Positions 32,503 through 41,513 of a DNA stretch of 64,000 nucleotides are shown here, piece after piece. The translations under genes were made by a program, and so were the position numbers. Origin of the DNA: Anaerotruncus rubiinfantis (lineage in GTDB: Bacteria > Bacillota > Clostridia > Oscillospirales > Ruminococcaceae); NCBI RefSeq assembly GCF_900078395.1, contig NZ_FKLA01000009.1, forward strand, positions 820,614 through 884,613. Reading direction: 5' to 3'. A model generated the notes under the pieces. The model was given only the letters and a program-made list of their open reading frames with translations. It ran no database searches and was not told the DNA's origin. Each line of letters begins with the position of its first letter. Within the stretch, counting starts at the first letter, position 1.

Positions 32503-33390
32503 ATGGCGGGACAGAAAGACGCGGTCCGGGGGATCAACCGGGTCGGCATTGCCCGAAAATGCAAGGACTATCTGGCGCATCCGCTCTCGCTGCTCCTCTT
32601 TTTGCTGGTGACGCTTGCGGCGGTCATCACGGTATTCGTCCTCTTTTACATCATCGTTTATATCCTGGCCAAGGGCGTCCCTTACCTAACGCCCTCCCTT
32701 TTTGAGCTCACCTACACCTCGGAGAACGTTTCACTCTTTCCTGCGATCGTCACAACGGTGCAGATGACCTTTCTTTCGCTGCTCATTGCCGCGCCGCTTG
32801 GGATCTTCACGGCCGTTTACCTGGTGGAATATGCCAAACGCGGCAACAAGGTGGTCGAACTGGTGCGGATCACCTCCGAAACCCTCTCCGGAATCCCTTC
32901 GATCGTCTATGGGCTTTTTGGCATGCTCTTTTTCGTCACAGCGCTGCACTGGAGTTTCTCGCTCATCGCGGGCGCCTGCACGCTGGCAATCATGATCCTG
33001 CCGCTCATCATGCGCACCACCGAGGAAGCGCTCAAATCGGTGCCCGATTCCTTCCGCGAGGCCAGCTTCGGGCTTGGCGCGGGGAAACTTCGCACGGTCT
33101 TTAAAATTGTACTGCCGTCCGCAGTGCCGGGTATCCTGGCGGGTATCATCTTGGCTATCGGGCGCATTGTCGGCGAGACCGCCGCGCTCATCTACACAGC
33201 CGGCACGGTGGCGCAGATCCCCGGATCGCTGATGGCGTCCGGACGCACGCTGGCCATCCATATGTACGTGCTCTCAAGCGAAGGGCTCCACACAAACGAG
33301 GCTTACGCCACGGCGGTCGTTCTGCTGGTGACCGTCCTGCTGATCAACACGCTGTCCGCGGTAATCGCGAAACGACTGACAAAGGGGTAA
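32503..33390 (+). CDS. pstA: Phosphate ABC transporter permease PstA
   Basis: 295 residues, six membrane helices. The motif [14 protein letters not shown] and the coupling loop [22 protein letters not shown]...AVPGILAG are those of PstA, and the C-terminal [19 protein letters not shown] is the last helix. It starts immediately after the pstC stop and ends five bases before pstB, so the three are translated as one unit. A 26-residue cytoplasmic N-terminal extension precedes the first helix. Confidence 0.95.
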   Translation: MAGQKDAVRGINRVGIARKCKDYLAHPLSLLLFLLVTLAAVITVFVLFYIIVYILAKGVPYLTPSLFELTYTSENVSLFPAIVTTVQMTFLSLLIAAPLGIFTAVYLVEYAKRGNKVVELVRITSETLSGIPSIVYGLFGMLFFVTALHWSFSLIAGACTLAIMILPLIMRTTEEALKSVPDSFREASFGLGAGKLRTVFKIVLPSAVPGILAGIILAIGRIVGETAALIYTAGTVAQIPGSLMASGRTLAIHMYVLSSEGLHTNEAYATAVVLLVTVLLINTLSAVIAKRLTKG

Positions 33391-33395
33391 TATCC

Positions 33396-34151
33396 ATGAA
33401 CGGTATCAAATTTGCAATCGAGGATCTCGACCTTTATTACGGCGATTTTAAGGCGCTCAAGGATATCAACCTGCGGCTTCGGGAAAAGACGATCACCGCT
33501 TTTATCGGGCCTTCCGGCTGCGGGAAGTCCACCCTGCTCAAATCCCTTAACCGGATGAACGATCTGGTGGAGGGCTGCCGGATCACCGGGAAGGTGACGC
33601 TTGACGGGGAGGATATCTATGGAGATATGGACATCAATACGCTGCGCAAGCGGGTCGGCATGGTCTTTCAGAAGCCAAACCCGTTCCCGATGAGCGTCTA
33701 CGACAATATCGCATATGGCCCGCGCACCCATGGAATCCGCTCAAAGGGCAAGCTCGACGAGATCGTCGAACAGAGCCTGCGTTCCGCCGCGATTTGGGAC
33801 GAACTCAAGGACCGGCTCAAAAAATCGGCGCTCGGGCTTTCGGGCGGCCAGCAGCAGCGGCTTTGCATCGCCCGCGCGCTGGCGGTCGACCCGGAGGTTC
33901 TTTTGATGGACGAACCGACCAGCGCGCTCGATCCGATTTCCACTTCTAAAATCGAGGACCTTGTGTTAGAATTGAAGCAGAAATACACGATCATTATCGT
34001 GACCCACAATATGCAGCAGGCCACGCGCATCTCGGACGAGACGGCGTTCTTCCTGCTCGGCGAGGTGGTTGAGTTCTGCGACACCGAGCGGATGTTCTCG
34101 ATGCCGGGAGACAAGCGAACCGAAGATTACATCACCGGCCGGTTCGGATGA
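33396..34151 (+). CDS. pstB: Phosphate ABC transporter ATPase PstB
   Basis: 251 residues. Walker [21 protein letters not shown] (the long RMND tail is specific to PstB), the ABC signature [17 protein letters not shown], Walker [14 protein letters not shown], and the H-loop [13 protein letters not shown]. It powers phosphate import by the PstCA pore. The C-terminus [10 protein letters not shown] is normal. GGGGTAATATCC leads to ATG 33396; phoU follows after 24 bases. Confidence 0.97.
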   Translation: MNGIKFAIEDLDLYYGDFKALKDINLRLREKTITAFIGPSGCGKSTLLKSLNRMNDLVEGCRITGKVTLDGEDIYGDMDINTLRKRVGMVFQKPNPFPMSVYDNIAYGPRTHGIRSKGKLDEIVEQSLRSAAIWDELKDRLKKSALGLSGGQQQRLCIARALAVDPEVLLMDEPTSALDPISTSKIEDLVLELKQKYTIIIVTHNMQQATRISDETAFFLLGEVVEFCDTERMFSMPGDKRTEDYITGRFG

Positions 34152-34175
34152 GAAAACTGGAAAAGGGGAAAAGCC

Positions 34176-34835
34176 ATGAGAAACCGTTTTGACAAGGAAC
34201 TGGAACTTTTAAATACCGAACTGATTAAGATGGGCCAGCTTGTGGAAAGCGCCATCCGTGACGCGGTCAAAGCGCTTCTGGAAAAGGATCTCGCGCTTGC
34301 GAAAAAAGCGATTCAGTTCGATTCCGAAGTGGATGAAAAGGAAAAGGAGATTGAACACCGCTGCATGAAACTGCTTTTGCAGCAGCAGCCGGTCGCCGCC
34401 GACCTGCGGCTCATCTCCACCGCGCTCAAAATGATCACCGATATGGAACGCATCGGTGACCAGGCGCAGGATATCTCGGAAATCACCATCCGGCTCATCA
34501 ATGAGGAATATATCGACTCGCTCGAGCACATCCCGCAGATGGCCGAGGCGACCATCAAAATGGTCACAGAAGCGATCGACGCCTTCGTCAGCCGCGACAT
34601 GGCGCTCGCACAGGCGGTCATCGAATATGACGATGTGGTGGATAATCTCTTCATCGAGGTGAAGGACGACCTGATCCGCCTCATCCGCCAGGACCCGGCG
34701 AATGGCGAACAGGCGATCGACCTCATCATGGTGGCGAAATATTTTGAGCGGATCGGCGATCATGCGACGAATATTGCCGAATGGGTGGTCTTTTCGATCA
34801 CCGGCGAGCATGTCGGGGACCATCCGGTCGATTAA
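34176..34835 (+). CDS. phoU: Phosphate signalling protein PhoU
   Basis: 219 residues made of two three-helix repeats. The E/DxxxD iron-binding motifs appear as FDSEVDEKEKEIEHRC in the first repeat and YDDVVDNLFIEVKDD in the second; KYFERIGDHATNIAEWVVF is the family's C-terminal signature. PhoU links the Pst transporter to the PhoR kinase and dampens the Pho response when phosphate is plentiful. AAAAGGGGAAAAGCC precedes the ATG. It is the last transport-linked gene before the two-component pair. Confidence 0.95.
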   Translation: MRNRFDKELELLNTELIKMGQLVESAIRDAVKALLEKDLALAKKAIQFDSEVDEKEKEIEHRCMKLLLQQQPVAADLRLISTALKMITDMERIGDQAQDISEITIRLINEEYIDSLEHIPQMAEATIKMVTEAIDAFVSRDMALAQAVIEYDDVVDNLFIEVKDDLIRLIRQDPANGEQAIDLIMVAKYFERIGDHATNIAEWVVFSITGEHVGDHPVD

Positions 34836-34918
34836 ACCCGGATGGCCGCCTTTGGCGGCAGATGGCGCTGGAAGCCCGCGGAGCGGGCGGATCACATGAG
34901 CAAAGGAGTTTATGCGGT

Positions 34919-35599
34919 ATGGCAGGGACACGCATTTATCTGGTGGAAGACGACGAGAGCATCCGGGAACTGATCCTGTACGCCCTCACGAGCAGCGGGT
35001 TTGAAGCGCAGGGCTTTGACTGTGCCGAACCCTTTTGGGTGGCGGTGAAACAGCGCTCCCCGGGACTGGTGCTGCTGGACATCATGTTGCCGGGCGATGA
35101 CGGCCTTGCCATCCTGCGCCGCTTGAAGGAGTCCGGCGGCACGTCGCAGGTGCCAGTGATCATGCTGACCGCAAAGGCCACCGAATACGACAAGGTGAAG
35201 GGGCTTGACCTCGGTGCGGACGATTACATAACCAAACCGTTCGGGGTTATGGAACTGATCTCACGCATTCGGGCGGTGCTGCGCCGCGTGAAACCCGAGG
35301 AGAATATCGCGCTTGTTTCCTGCGGGGGGATCACCCTCGATGAGGAGCGGCGCACCGTCACCTCACAGGGGGAGCCGGTTACGCTGACCTATAAGGAATT
35401 TGAGCTGCTCAGTTACCTTCTGCGCAATGAGGGGATTGTGCTCACCCGGGAAAAGATCATGGAACGGGTGTGGGGATTTGATTATGAAGGCGAAAGCCGC
35501 ACGGTGGATATGCATATCAAATCGCTGCGGCAGAAGCTCGGCGCATGCGGCGCGCTGATCCAAACCGTGCGCGGCGTGGGTTATAAGGTTTCGGTTTAA
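34919..35599 (+). CDS. phoP: PhoB/PhoP-type response regulator
   Basis: 226 residues: a receiver domain (MAGTRIYLVEDDESIRELIL, phosphoacceptor Asp54 in VLLDIMLPGDDG, ADDYITKPFG) and an OmpR-type winged helix (TYKEFELLSYLLRNEGIVLTREKIMERVWG, then RTVDMHIKSLRQKLG, and TVRGVGYKV). I start it at ATG 34919, after AAAGGAG with a 10-base spacing; the open frame begins far upstream inside the phoU end. It probably binds the 11-bp-spaced Pho boxes before pstS. Confidence 0.93.
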   Translation: MAGTRIYLVEDDESIRELILYALTSSGFEAQGFDCAEPFWVAVKQRSPGLVLLDIMLPGDDGLAILRRLKESGGTSQVPVIMLTAKATEYDKVKGLDLGADDYITKPFGVMELISRIRAVLRRVKPEENIALVSCGGITLDEERRTVTSQGEPVTLTYKEFELLSYLLRNEGIVLTREKIMERVWGFDYEGESRTVDMHIKSLRQKLGACGALIQTVRGVGYKVSV

Positions 35600-35619
35600 G
35601 AAAGACAGGGGGATCACCC

Positions 35620-37302
35620 GTGAAAAGAAGAATGTATTGGAGTCTGTGCGCCACCTCGATTTTGCTTGTGCTGCTCACCATGGCGCTGACCCTCTGGTCG
35701 GTCTATGGGCTGCTTGTCCGGCAGGCAAAGACCGATCTGCGGCAGGAATATAACCTGATTGCAAGATCTATCACCTATGCCGCGCCAAACGCAGCTGATT
35801 ACCTGGACAGTCTGGATCTGCGTCTTGAGAGCTTCCGCGTCACAATGATCGCGCCGGACGGCACGGTGCTCTTTGACACCGACAACAATTCCAATAAGAT
35901 GGAAAACCACCTGTCCCGTCCGGAGATTGCCTCGGCGCTTGAAACCGGAAAGGGTGAAGACATCCGCCGGTCCGAAACGATGGGGCTGGATTCGTTCTAC
36001 TATGCGGAAAAGCTTCCGGACGGCAGCGTGCTGCGCGTCTCGAACCAGACGCGCAGCATCGGCGCCGTATTTGTGAGCATCATCCCGCTGATTGCGGGGA
36101 TCGTGCTGGTTATCCTGGTGGCGGGTATGGCGATTGCGTCGCGGCTGACCCGGCGGATGCTCCGCCCGATCGAAGAGCTCGCGAAGAACATCGGGAACAC
36201 CGATACCCTCGAAGGCTATGAGGAACTCGAGCCGTTTTTCGTAAAAATCCGGGAACAAAACCGGTTGATCAGCCAGCAGATGGAGCATCTGCGCGAGGAG
36301 CGGGACACCATCCGGACGATTACCTCAAACATGAAGGAGGGACTGGTGCTTCTGGACAGAGGCCGTTCGATCCTTTCGGTCAACCGCAGCGCAATCTCCC
36401 TGCTTGGGGCCAAAAGCGCAGATTACACCGGAAAGAACCTGCTCAATCTTTCGCGCGGCGTGGAAATGGACGAATGTGTCGGAAGGGCGCTTGCCGGGGC
36501 CAGCGCCGATGTGGTTGTCGACTGCGACGGGCGCGCCTGCCACATTTTTGCAAGCCCTGTGCTGAACGCCGGGGAGGTCTGCGGCGCGATCGTGCTCATC
36601 ATGGACGTGACCGAGCAGCAGAAGGCGGAGAAGATACGCCGCGATTTTACCGCGAACGTTTCCCATGAGCTCAAAACCCCGCTCACCTCGATATCTGGCT
36701 TTGCGGAGATGATCGAAAACGGCATGGTGGGGCAGGAGGCGGACGTGAAAAAATTTGCCGGCCGCATCTATCGCGAGGCAAGCCGTCTGATCACCCTCAC
36801 CGACGACATCATCCGTCTCGCACGGATCGAGGAGGACGGCCGGGCGGATATGGAGCCGGTCGATCTCAAAGCGGTGGCGGACAGTGTGGTAAATACCCTC
36901 GCTTTTACCGCGGAGCAAAAACAGGTGGCGATTGCCGCCGGAGGCGGGCCGCTTACCGTGCAGGGCAATGCGCGCATGCTTGAGGAGCTCGTTTATAACC
37001 TCGCGGAAAATGCCGTCAAATATAATCGGCCGGGCGGCCGGGTGGATATCGGCGTGCGCCGGGAGGGGGACTGTGCGGTGCTCACCGTGTCGGACACCGG
37101 AATCGGAATTCCGAAGGAACATCAGGAGCGGATTTTTGAGCGTTTCTACCGGGTGGATAAATCCCGCTCGAAACAGACCGGCGGCACCGGGTTGGGGCTT
37201 TCGATCGTGAAGCATATCGTAGAGCGGCACGGCGGGACCATTTCGCTCGTGAGCGCGCAGGACGCGGGCACCACGGTTACGGCGCGCATCCCGCTGCAAT
37301 AG
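35620..37302 (+). CDS. phoR: PhoR-type sensor histidine kinase
   Basis: 560 residues, GTG start after AGGGGG. Two membrane helices (about 9-32 and 153-174) enclose a 120-residue extracellular sensor with DGTVLFDTDN; a HAMP helix (SRLTRRMLRPIEELAKNI) and a PAS domain follow. His349 in NVSHELKTPLTS is the phosphoacceptor; ATP-binding boxes are NLAENAVKY (N), VSDTGIGIP (G1), RFYRVDKSRS (F) and GTGLGLSIVKHIVE (G2). It phosphorylates PhoP under phosphate limitation. It is the last gene of the operon, and a 20-bp stem terminator follows. Confidence 0.93.
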   Translation: MKRRMYWSLCATSILLVLLTMALTLWSVYGLLVRQAKTDLRQEYNLIARSITYAAPNAADYLDSLDLRLESFRVTMIAPDGTVLFDTDNNSNKMENHLSRPEIASALETGKGEDIRRSETMGLDSFYYAEKLPDGSVLRVSNQTRSIGAVFVSIIPLIAGIVLVILVAGMAIASRLTRRMLRPIEELAKNIGNTDTLEGYEELEPFFVKIREQNRLISQQMEHLREERDTIRTITSNMKEGLVLLDRGRSILSVNRSAISLLGAKSADYTGKNLLNLSRGVEMDECVGRALAGASADVVVDCDGRACHIFASPVLNAGEVCGAIVLIMDVTEQQKAEKIRRDFTANVSHELKTPLTSISGFAEMIENGMVGQEADVKKFAGRIYREASRLITLTDDIIRLARIEEDGRADMEPVDLKAVADSVVNTLAFTAEQKQVAIAAGGGPLTVQGNARMLEELVYNLAENAVKYNRPGGRVDIGVRREGDCAVLTVSDTGIGIPKEHQERIFERFYRVDKSRSKQTGGTGLGLSIVKHIVERHGGTISLVSAQDAGTTVTARIPLQ

Positions 37303-37310
37303 ACAGGTAA

Positions 37311-37353
37311 AAGTAAAAAGGCGGCTTCCCAAAGGGAAGCCGCCTTTTTACTT
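37311..37353. terminator. Bidirectional terminator after phoR
   Basis: A perfect 20-bp stem: arms 37311-37330 and 37334-37353, loop AAA, with A- and T-runs at the ends. It ends phoR from the left and the GAP-family gene from the right, overlapping the latter's stop. Confidence 0.88.
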
Positions 37354-38066
37354 CATACCAGCATGCCGGTGATTGCATGGGAGATGAGGAATACCCCGGC
37401 GCCGCCAGTGACGAGCGGCGTGAGGATTTTCAGAAGGCGGTTGGTTTTGCAGGTGAACCACCGGTAAAGACTGTCAAAACGGTCCTGGCACCGGACATAG
37501 AGCAGATACATGAGCATGAGCGGCGCGGAATAGATGAGGTTATAGACCACAAGGATCGTCACGATCAGCCAGATGGGGAGGGCGTGGGTGAGCAGCACGG
37601 CCAGAAAAGCAAAGTAGGGAAGCGCCGAAGGCAGTTCGCAGAGGGTGGCCACGCTGCCGAGCACAAACAGGGACGCCGGCCCGACATGATGTTCCCGGTT
37701 CTGCTTTTCAGGGGGTGGGGAACCTTTAAGCGCGGCCAGATCGTCCTCGAGCGCGCGAATTTTTTCGCTGGTGAAGATATGGCTGGTGGCGACAATGAGG
37801 ACGATGCCCAAAAGCAGCTCCGCCGTAAGCAGAAGCGCGAGATGCCGGGTGAAGAAGTCGGCGAGGAAGCTTCTCAGCAGCGCCGCGGCGCCGAAATAGA
37901 CGAGCAGGCCTCCCAGAAGATTTGTAAAGAAGGTGGCGCTGATGTAAAACCAGATATGCTGCCGGCGGCGGGCCAGTCCCTGCAGCACAAACTGTTGTGC
38001 GATCGCCACCGGGTTCAGGCTGTCCACGACGGCGGCCGCAATTGCGATTGCAAAAATCGAATACAT
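37353..38066 (-). CDS. GAP-family (LysE/CcdA-like superfamily) membrane protein
   Basis: 237 residues, six predicted membrane helices in two groups separated by a charged cytoplasmic loop (about 95-125, rich in Glu, Lys and Pro). The first helix contains DSLNPVAIAQQFV, a variant of the D-x-(L/I)NP motif of GAP/Sap-type and CcdA-type transporters, and the second group has ELPSALPYFAFLAVL with a paired proline. This points to an exporter or redox carrier, but no substrate can be named. ATG 38066 follows GGAG. The leader (38067-38300) carries a promoter and an attenuator-like structure. Confidence 0.75.
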   Translation of the reverse strand: MYSIFAIAIAAAVVDSLNPVAIAQQFVLQGLARRRQHIWFYISATFFTNLLGGLLVYFGAAALLRSFLADFFTRHLALLLTAELLLGIVLIVATSHIFTSEKIRALEDDLAALKGSPPPEKQNREHHVGPASLFVLGSVATLCELPSALPYFAFLAVLLTHALPIWLIVTILVVYNLIYSAPLMLMYLLYVRCQDRFDSLYRWFTCKTNRLLKILTPLVTGGAGVFLISHAITGMLV

Positions 38067-38149
38067 AGGTACGGCTCCTTTACTACGAAAATCCACCTCA
38101 AACCAGACTATGGCGGTTTGGCTTTTTTGGTGCGGGCCGGATCGCCGGG

Positions 38150-38300
38150 GAAAAGAAAAATCGTCAGGCCTGTCATATCCACAGGCCTGACGATATGTTT
38201 CAAAAGTTTTCCGGGTTTTGTATCGCGCGGCCCGGCGGCCGCGGCGATCCGGCTGATTCAGTTCCCTGCCATCTTAGCAAACCCGGACGGCTTTGTCAAG
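38150..38300 (-). promoter_or_regulatory. Attenuator or riboswitch-like leader of the GAP-family gene
   Basis: On the minus strand TTGACA, 17 bases and TAAGAT (38299-38271) make a promoter. About 80 bases later a 13-bp stem (38193-38181 with 38173-38161) is followed by TTTTTCTTTT, an intrinsic terminator upstream of the gene. An alternative helix pairs GGCC..CGATA (38232-38221) with TATCG..GGCC (38195-38184), which would occupy the first terminator arm. I do not recognise the class. Confidence 0.6.
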
Positions 38301-38419
38301 GGGGAAACGCAGAGCTCCCTATTTATCTTGGGACTGATGATTTTCAACTCCGTTAATTTCACTACGTGTTGAATAAAGCAGAAAAAGATGATAGAGTAAA
38401 TAAAAGGAGTTGAACTGAT

Positions 38420-38827
38420 ATAAAAAAGAAAATCATCATATTGCTATCTGTTGTAGTAATTTTTTTGACTGGCATTATTGTGTGGTTTAATATCCCACTC
38501 AACTTGATGGATTTAGACCCTAATGAGGTCTTGGAAATCGTTGTTTTCAATGGTAACAGCGGAAATGCAACACATATTACCGACAAAGAGCAGATTCAAC
38601 ATATTGTCGAAAATTTGAATGATGTTGAAGTAAAGAGGTCAAAACCATCTATTGGATATTCTGGGTATAGTTTCAAAGTAACTATTTATCTGTCTGATGG
38701 AAATGAAGCAGACGATTGGAACAATTTTATTATCAATTCAGATGATACAATTAGAAAAGACCCGTTTTTCTATTCGGTCACAAAGGGAAACATTGATTAC
38801 AGTTATATTGAAAGAATTGTAAAATAA
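38420..38827 (+). CDS. Small membrane-anchored protein, unknown, apparently starting at ATA
   Basis: 135 residues if read from ATA at 38420, which lies 10 bases after AAAGGAGTTG. That reading gives MKKKIIILLSVVVIFLTGIIVWF, an ideal signal anchor. No ATG or GTG lies nearby; TTG at 38441 is the first ordinary alternative but would remove the basic start. The outer part is a small alpha/beta region (VLEIVVFNGNSGNATHITDKEQI, later SFKVTIYLSDG) reminiscent of DUF5301-like or similar clostridial lipoprotein domains, though I do not identify a family with confidence. The DNA is clearly AT-richer than all neighbours, suggesting recent transfer. Confidence 0.6.
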   Translation: MKKKIIILLSVVVIFLTGIIVWFNIPLNLMDLDPNEVLEIVVFNGNSGNATHITDKEQIQHIVENLNDVEVKRSKPSIGYSGYSFKVTIYLSDGNEADDWNNFIINSDDTIRKDPFFYSVTKGNIDYSYIERIVK

Positions 38828-38862
38828 TGGGGATTTCAACTTGTTTGTCAAGCAGTTATCTT

Positions 38863-38907
38863 CTAAATAACCTCCCTTCGTCGAAATGACGAAGGGAGGT
38901 TATTTAG
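38863..38907. repeat. 20-bp inverted repeat
   Basis: CTAAATAACCTCCCTTCGTC and its exact complement flank the loop GAAAT. It lies just downstream of the AT-rich small gene and 50 bases from the convergent helicase stop. It may terminate both, but it lacks a clean U-tract and looks like a dispersed repeat. Confidence 0.6.
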
Positions 38908-38957
38908 ATCCCGAATCAGTCCAAAGGGTAATTGGGAGACGCAGGGGCTTTGGGCTG

Positions 38958-41513
38958 CTATCCCAGCATCTCCAAAAACCGGCTTGGCTTTGCGGGGGAA
39001 TTGCCCAACCCATAACGGGCATAGGAGAGGAACAGCTTCCTTTTTGCGCGGGTGATCGAGACGTAGAACACCCGCTTTTCCTCGGTTACATCGCCCGAAC
39101 GCACTGCCTGGAAGGTGGGGAATACCCCTTCCTGCAGCACTGGCAAAAAGACGTAGTCAAATTCGCAGCCCTTCGACTGATGTGCGGTGATGACCGGAAC
39201 CTTGTTTCCGGTGCGGGAACGCTGACTCAGCTCCCCGGCGGTGAGCGCCGACAGTTCCAGCAGGTTTGCGATCTGCTGCGGCAGCGGTACGCCGGGTTGA
39301 ACACAGTCGGCGGCGTAGTCAGCGAGCAGTTCGAGGCTCGATCGTTTTTCTGGGTCGTCGGCATAGGCTTTGTCAAGACCGAAACGTTCCCGCACCAGGA
39401 AAAAAAGCCCGGGCAGGTCCAGGCCGTCCAGTTTTTCCGCTACCTCCCGGAAGATGGCGAAAGCCTGTGCGAAGCGGCCGATGTACTGCGCGTAGCAGGC
39501 GCGGCGGGCCTCAGTGCGCGGGATGAGATAACGCAATATAAGCGCGGTCAGCACATCGGCGGTGGCGAGAATGTCATCCATCGCATCGTGCGTGGGGTCG
39601 TGCGCCGCGCCGAGCGCCGCCGACACGGTTGCGAGCTTATGGTCGGGCAGATCCTTGAGAAACCGCCGCGAAAGGTCGAGGGTATCGTACCAGACGTTTG
39701 CGAACGGCCGTCTTACCGCGCGGCGGCGCAGGTTATTTTGGGTGATCGCCATGTCGAAACCTACGTTATGCCCGACGATCACACAGCCGTCGGTAAAGTC
39801 GAGAAAGGCCCCAAGCGCGTCGGCGGGGTCGTCGCCGCGTTCTGCCAGAAAGGCGTCCGAGAAGCCGTGCACCCGTTCGGATTCCCCCACCGGCCGGGAG
39901 GGGCGCAGGTAGCGCTCGAACCGCGCCGCGACCGCACCGTCCGGCGCGAGGCGCACCGCCGCCATCTGGACGATATCATCCGCATACACGTCGGTGCCGG
40001 TCGACTCCACGTCGAATACGACGACCTTCCCTGCGTCGAGCGCTTCGATGAGCGGCGCGAAGAAATCCCCGGTGCGCTGGGTGCGCGGATCGACGAAATC
40101 GGCCAGCGCCACGCCGAGCCCCTCCTTGTAGCGGGAGATAACCGCGTTTACCGTTGCGGCGCCGACGCCCGGCAGCAGACGGACAAGTATCCGCTTGAGG
40201 CTTTCGCTGTCACGCGGGTTCGCAATGACCGACAGGCAGGCGAGCGCGTCTTTGCTTTCGGCGCGCTTAAAAAGGCGGAATTCGTCCGCCAGCATGAACG
40301 GGACCGGTTTGCCTTCGCCAGGCCGGCCGGTTTTGAGAAGGTTGCAGACCTCGTTGCAGGCTTTGTTGGTGCGGGTGATGATCGCGGCACGGGAATAGTC
40401 GGTCAAATCGAGCTTTTGCAGTTCCCTGTAGATCCAGTCGACCTCTTCGGGCAGCGTGTCGAACGACCGGACCGTCACATCGGTGCAGGTGGGGGAGGAA
40501 ATCCCCGGCCCGCCGGGAATCCCTTTGCCGAAGGCGGTGTAGAGGAAATTCTGCGCGACGGCGAGCAGCTGCCCGCTGCTGCGGTAGTTGACGGTAAATT
40601 CGATCACAAGCGGGTGATATTCAGCGGTGAAGCGGTTCAGGAGCGCGTCGGGATTCGAGCCGCGCCATTGATAGATCGTCTGGTTGAAGTCTCCCGCAAG
40701 CAGGATAACGGCATTGCCGCAGAGCTTCTGGAGCAGCTCATATTCCGCAATACTCACATCCTGCACTTCGTCGATATGGATGTACCGATAACGCCCGCGC
40801 CAAAGAACCTTCGTCTGTGGATCAGAAAGGGTCAGGCTGGCGCGGATAAGCAGGTCGGAAAAGTCGAGGGTGTTGTTTTGCAGGAGCTTTTCATTATAAA
40901 GCCGAACAATCGATGCCCCATATTTGGCGAGAAAAGCATAAAATTTCGGGTCGAACTGGTACTGCGCGTCGACGCAGATGCGCTCTGTTTCGGCGCGCCG
41001 CACGGTGAGCGCCTCGACCGCCGCGCCGGAAATCCCGCCCGCCGGATGCGCGAGCTGGCAGTCCTTCACAAGCCCGATGAAGTTTTGCAGGATCGTTGCG
41101 GGCCGGTCGGCCAGTTCCCGACCGGTCACGGTGTAGACCACCTCCCGGATCACCTCGCGCGCGTCGTCGGTGTCGCAAACGGTGAAATCGCAGCCAATAT
41201 CGGTGAAGCTTCCCGGCGTCTGGCGCAGCAGCCAGGCGCAGAAGCTGTGGATGGTGCGCACCGTGACCGCGCGCGCAGGGGCGCCCGCGATCTTTTCGAT
41301 CCTTTCGACCATCTCCTTGCAGGCGCGGTTGGTGAAGGTGAGACAGAGGATCTCTTCCGGCTTTGCGGCGTTTGCGGTGAGCAGGTTTGCCACTCTCCAG
41401 GCGAGAGTGGAGGTTTTGCCGGTGCCCGCGCCCGCGAGCAGCAGGATGTGGTCGGTTTTGTTTTCGGCGGCGAGCGACTGTTGGGCGTTCAGCACTCCGG
41501 CGGTCGCGCTCAT
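38958..41513 (-). CDS. UvrD/Rep-like helicase with an inserted DnaQ-type exonuclease domain
   Basis: 851 residues. Helicase motifs: Walker A AGAGTGKT (about 28-34), TFTNRACKEMVERI (Ia), IDEVQD (II, about 247-252), LLAGDFNQTIYQWRGS (III), VNYRSS (IV), ITAHQSKGCEFDYVFLPVL (V) and RVFYVSITRAKRKL (VI). Between motifs IV and V, at about 496-665, lies a complete DEDDh exonuclease: VVFDVESTGTD (Exo I), VGHNVGFDMAI (Exo II) and PTHDAMDDILATADVL (Exo III). It should unwind DNA 3' to 5' and trim a 3' strand. The start overlaps the DUF523 stop (ATGA-type), so the two are coupled. Confidence 0.9.
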   Translation of the reverse strand: MSATAGVLNAQQSLAAENKTDHILLLAGAGTGKTSTLAWRVANLLTANAAKPEEILCLTFTNRACKEMVERIEKIAGAPARAVTVRTIHSFCAWLLRQTPGSFTDIGCDFTVCDTDDAREVIREVVYTVTGRELADRPATILQNFIGLVKDCQLAHPAGGISGAAVEALTVRRAETERICVDAQYQFDPKFYAFLAKYGASIVRLYNEKLLQNNTLDFSDLLIRASLTLSDPQTKVLWRGRYRYIHIDEVQDVSIAEYELLQKLCGNAVILLAGDFNQTIYQWRGSNPDALLNRFTAEYHPLVIEFTVNYRSSGQLLAVAQNFLYTAFGKGIPGGPGISSPTCTDVTVRSFDTLPEEVDWIYRELQKLDLTDYSRAAIITRTNKACNEVCNLLKTGRPGEGKPVPFMLADEFRLFKRAESKDALACLSVIANPRDSESLKRILVRLLPGVGAATVNAVISRYKEGLGVALADFVDPRTQRTGDFFAPLIEALDAGKVVVFDVESTGTDVYADDIVQMAAVRLAPDGAVAARFERYLRPSRPVGESERVHGFSDAFLAERGDDPADALGAFLDFTDGCVIVGHNVGFDMAITQNNLRRRAVRRPFANVWYDTLDLSRRFLKDLPDHKLATVSAALGAAHDPTHDAMDDILATADVLTALILRYLIPRTEARRACYAQYIGRFAQAFAIFREVAEKLDGLDLPGLFFLVRERFGLDKAYADDPEKRSSLELLADYAADCVQPGVPLPQQIANLLELSALTAGELSQRSRTGNKVPVITAHQSKGCEFDYVFLPVLQEGVFPTFQAVRSGDVTEEKRVFYVSITRAKRKLFLSYARYGLGNSPAKPSRFLEMLG

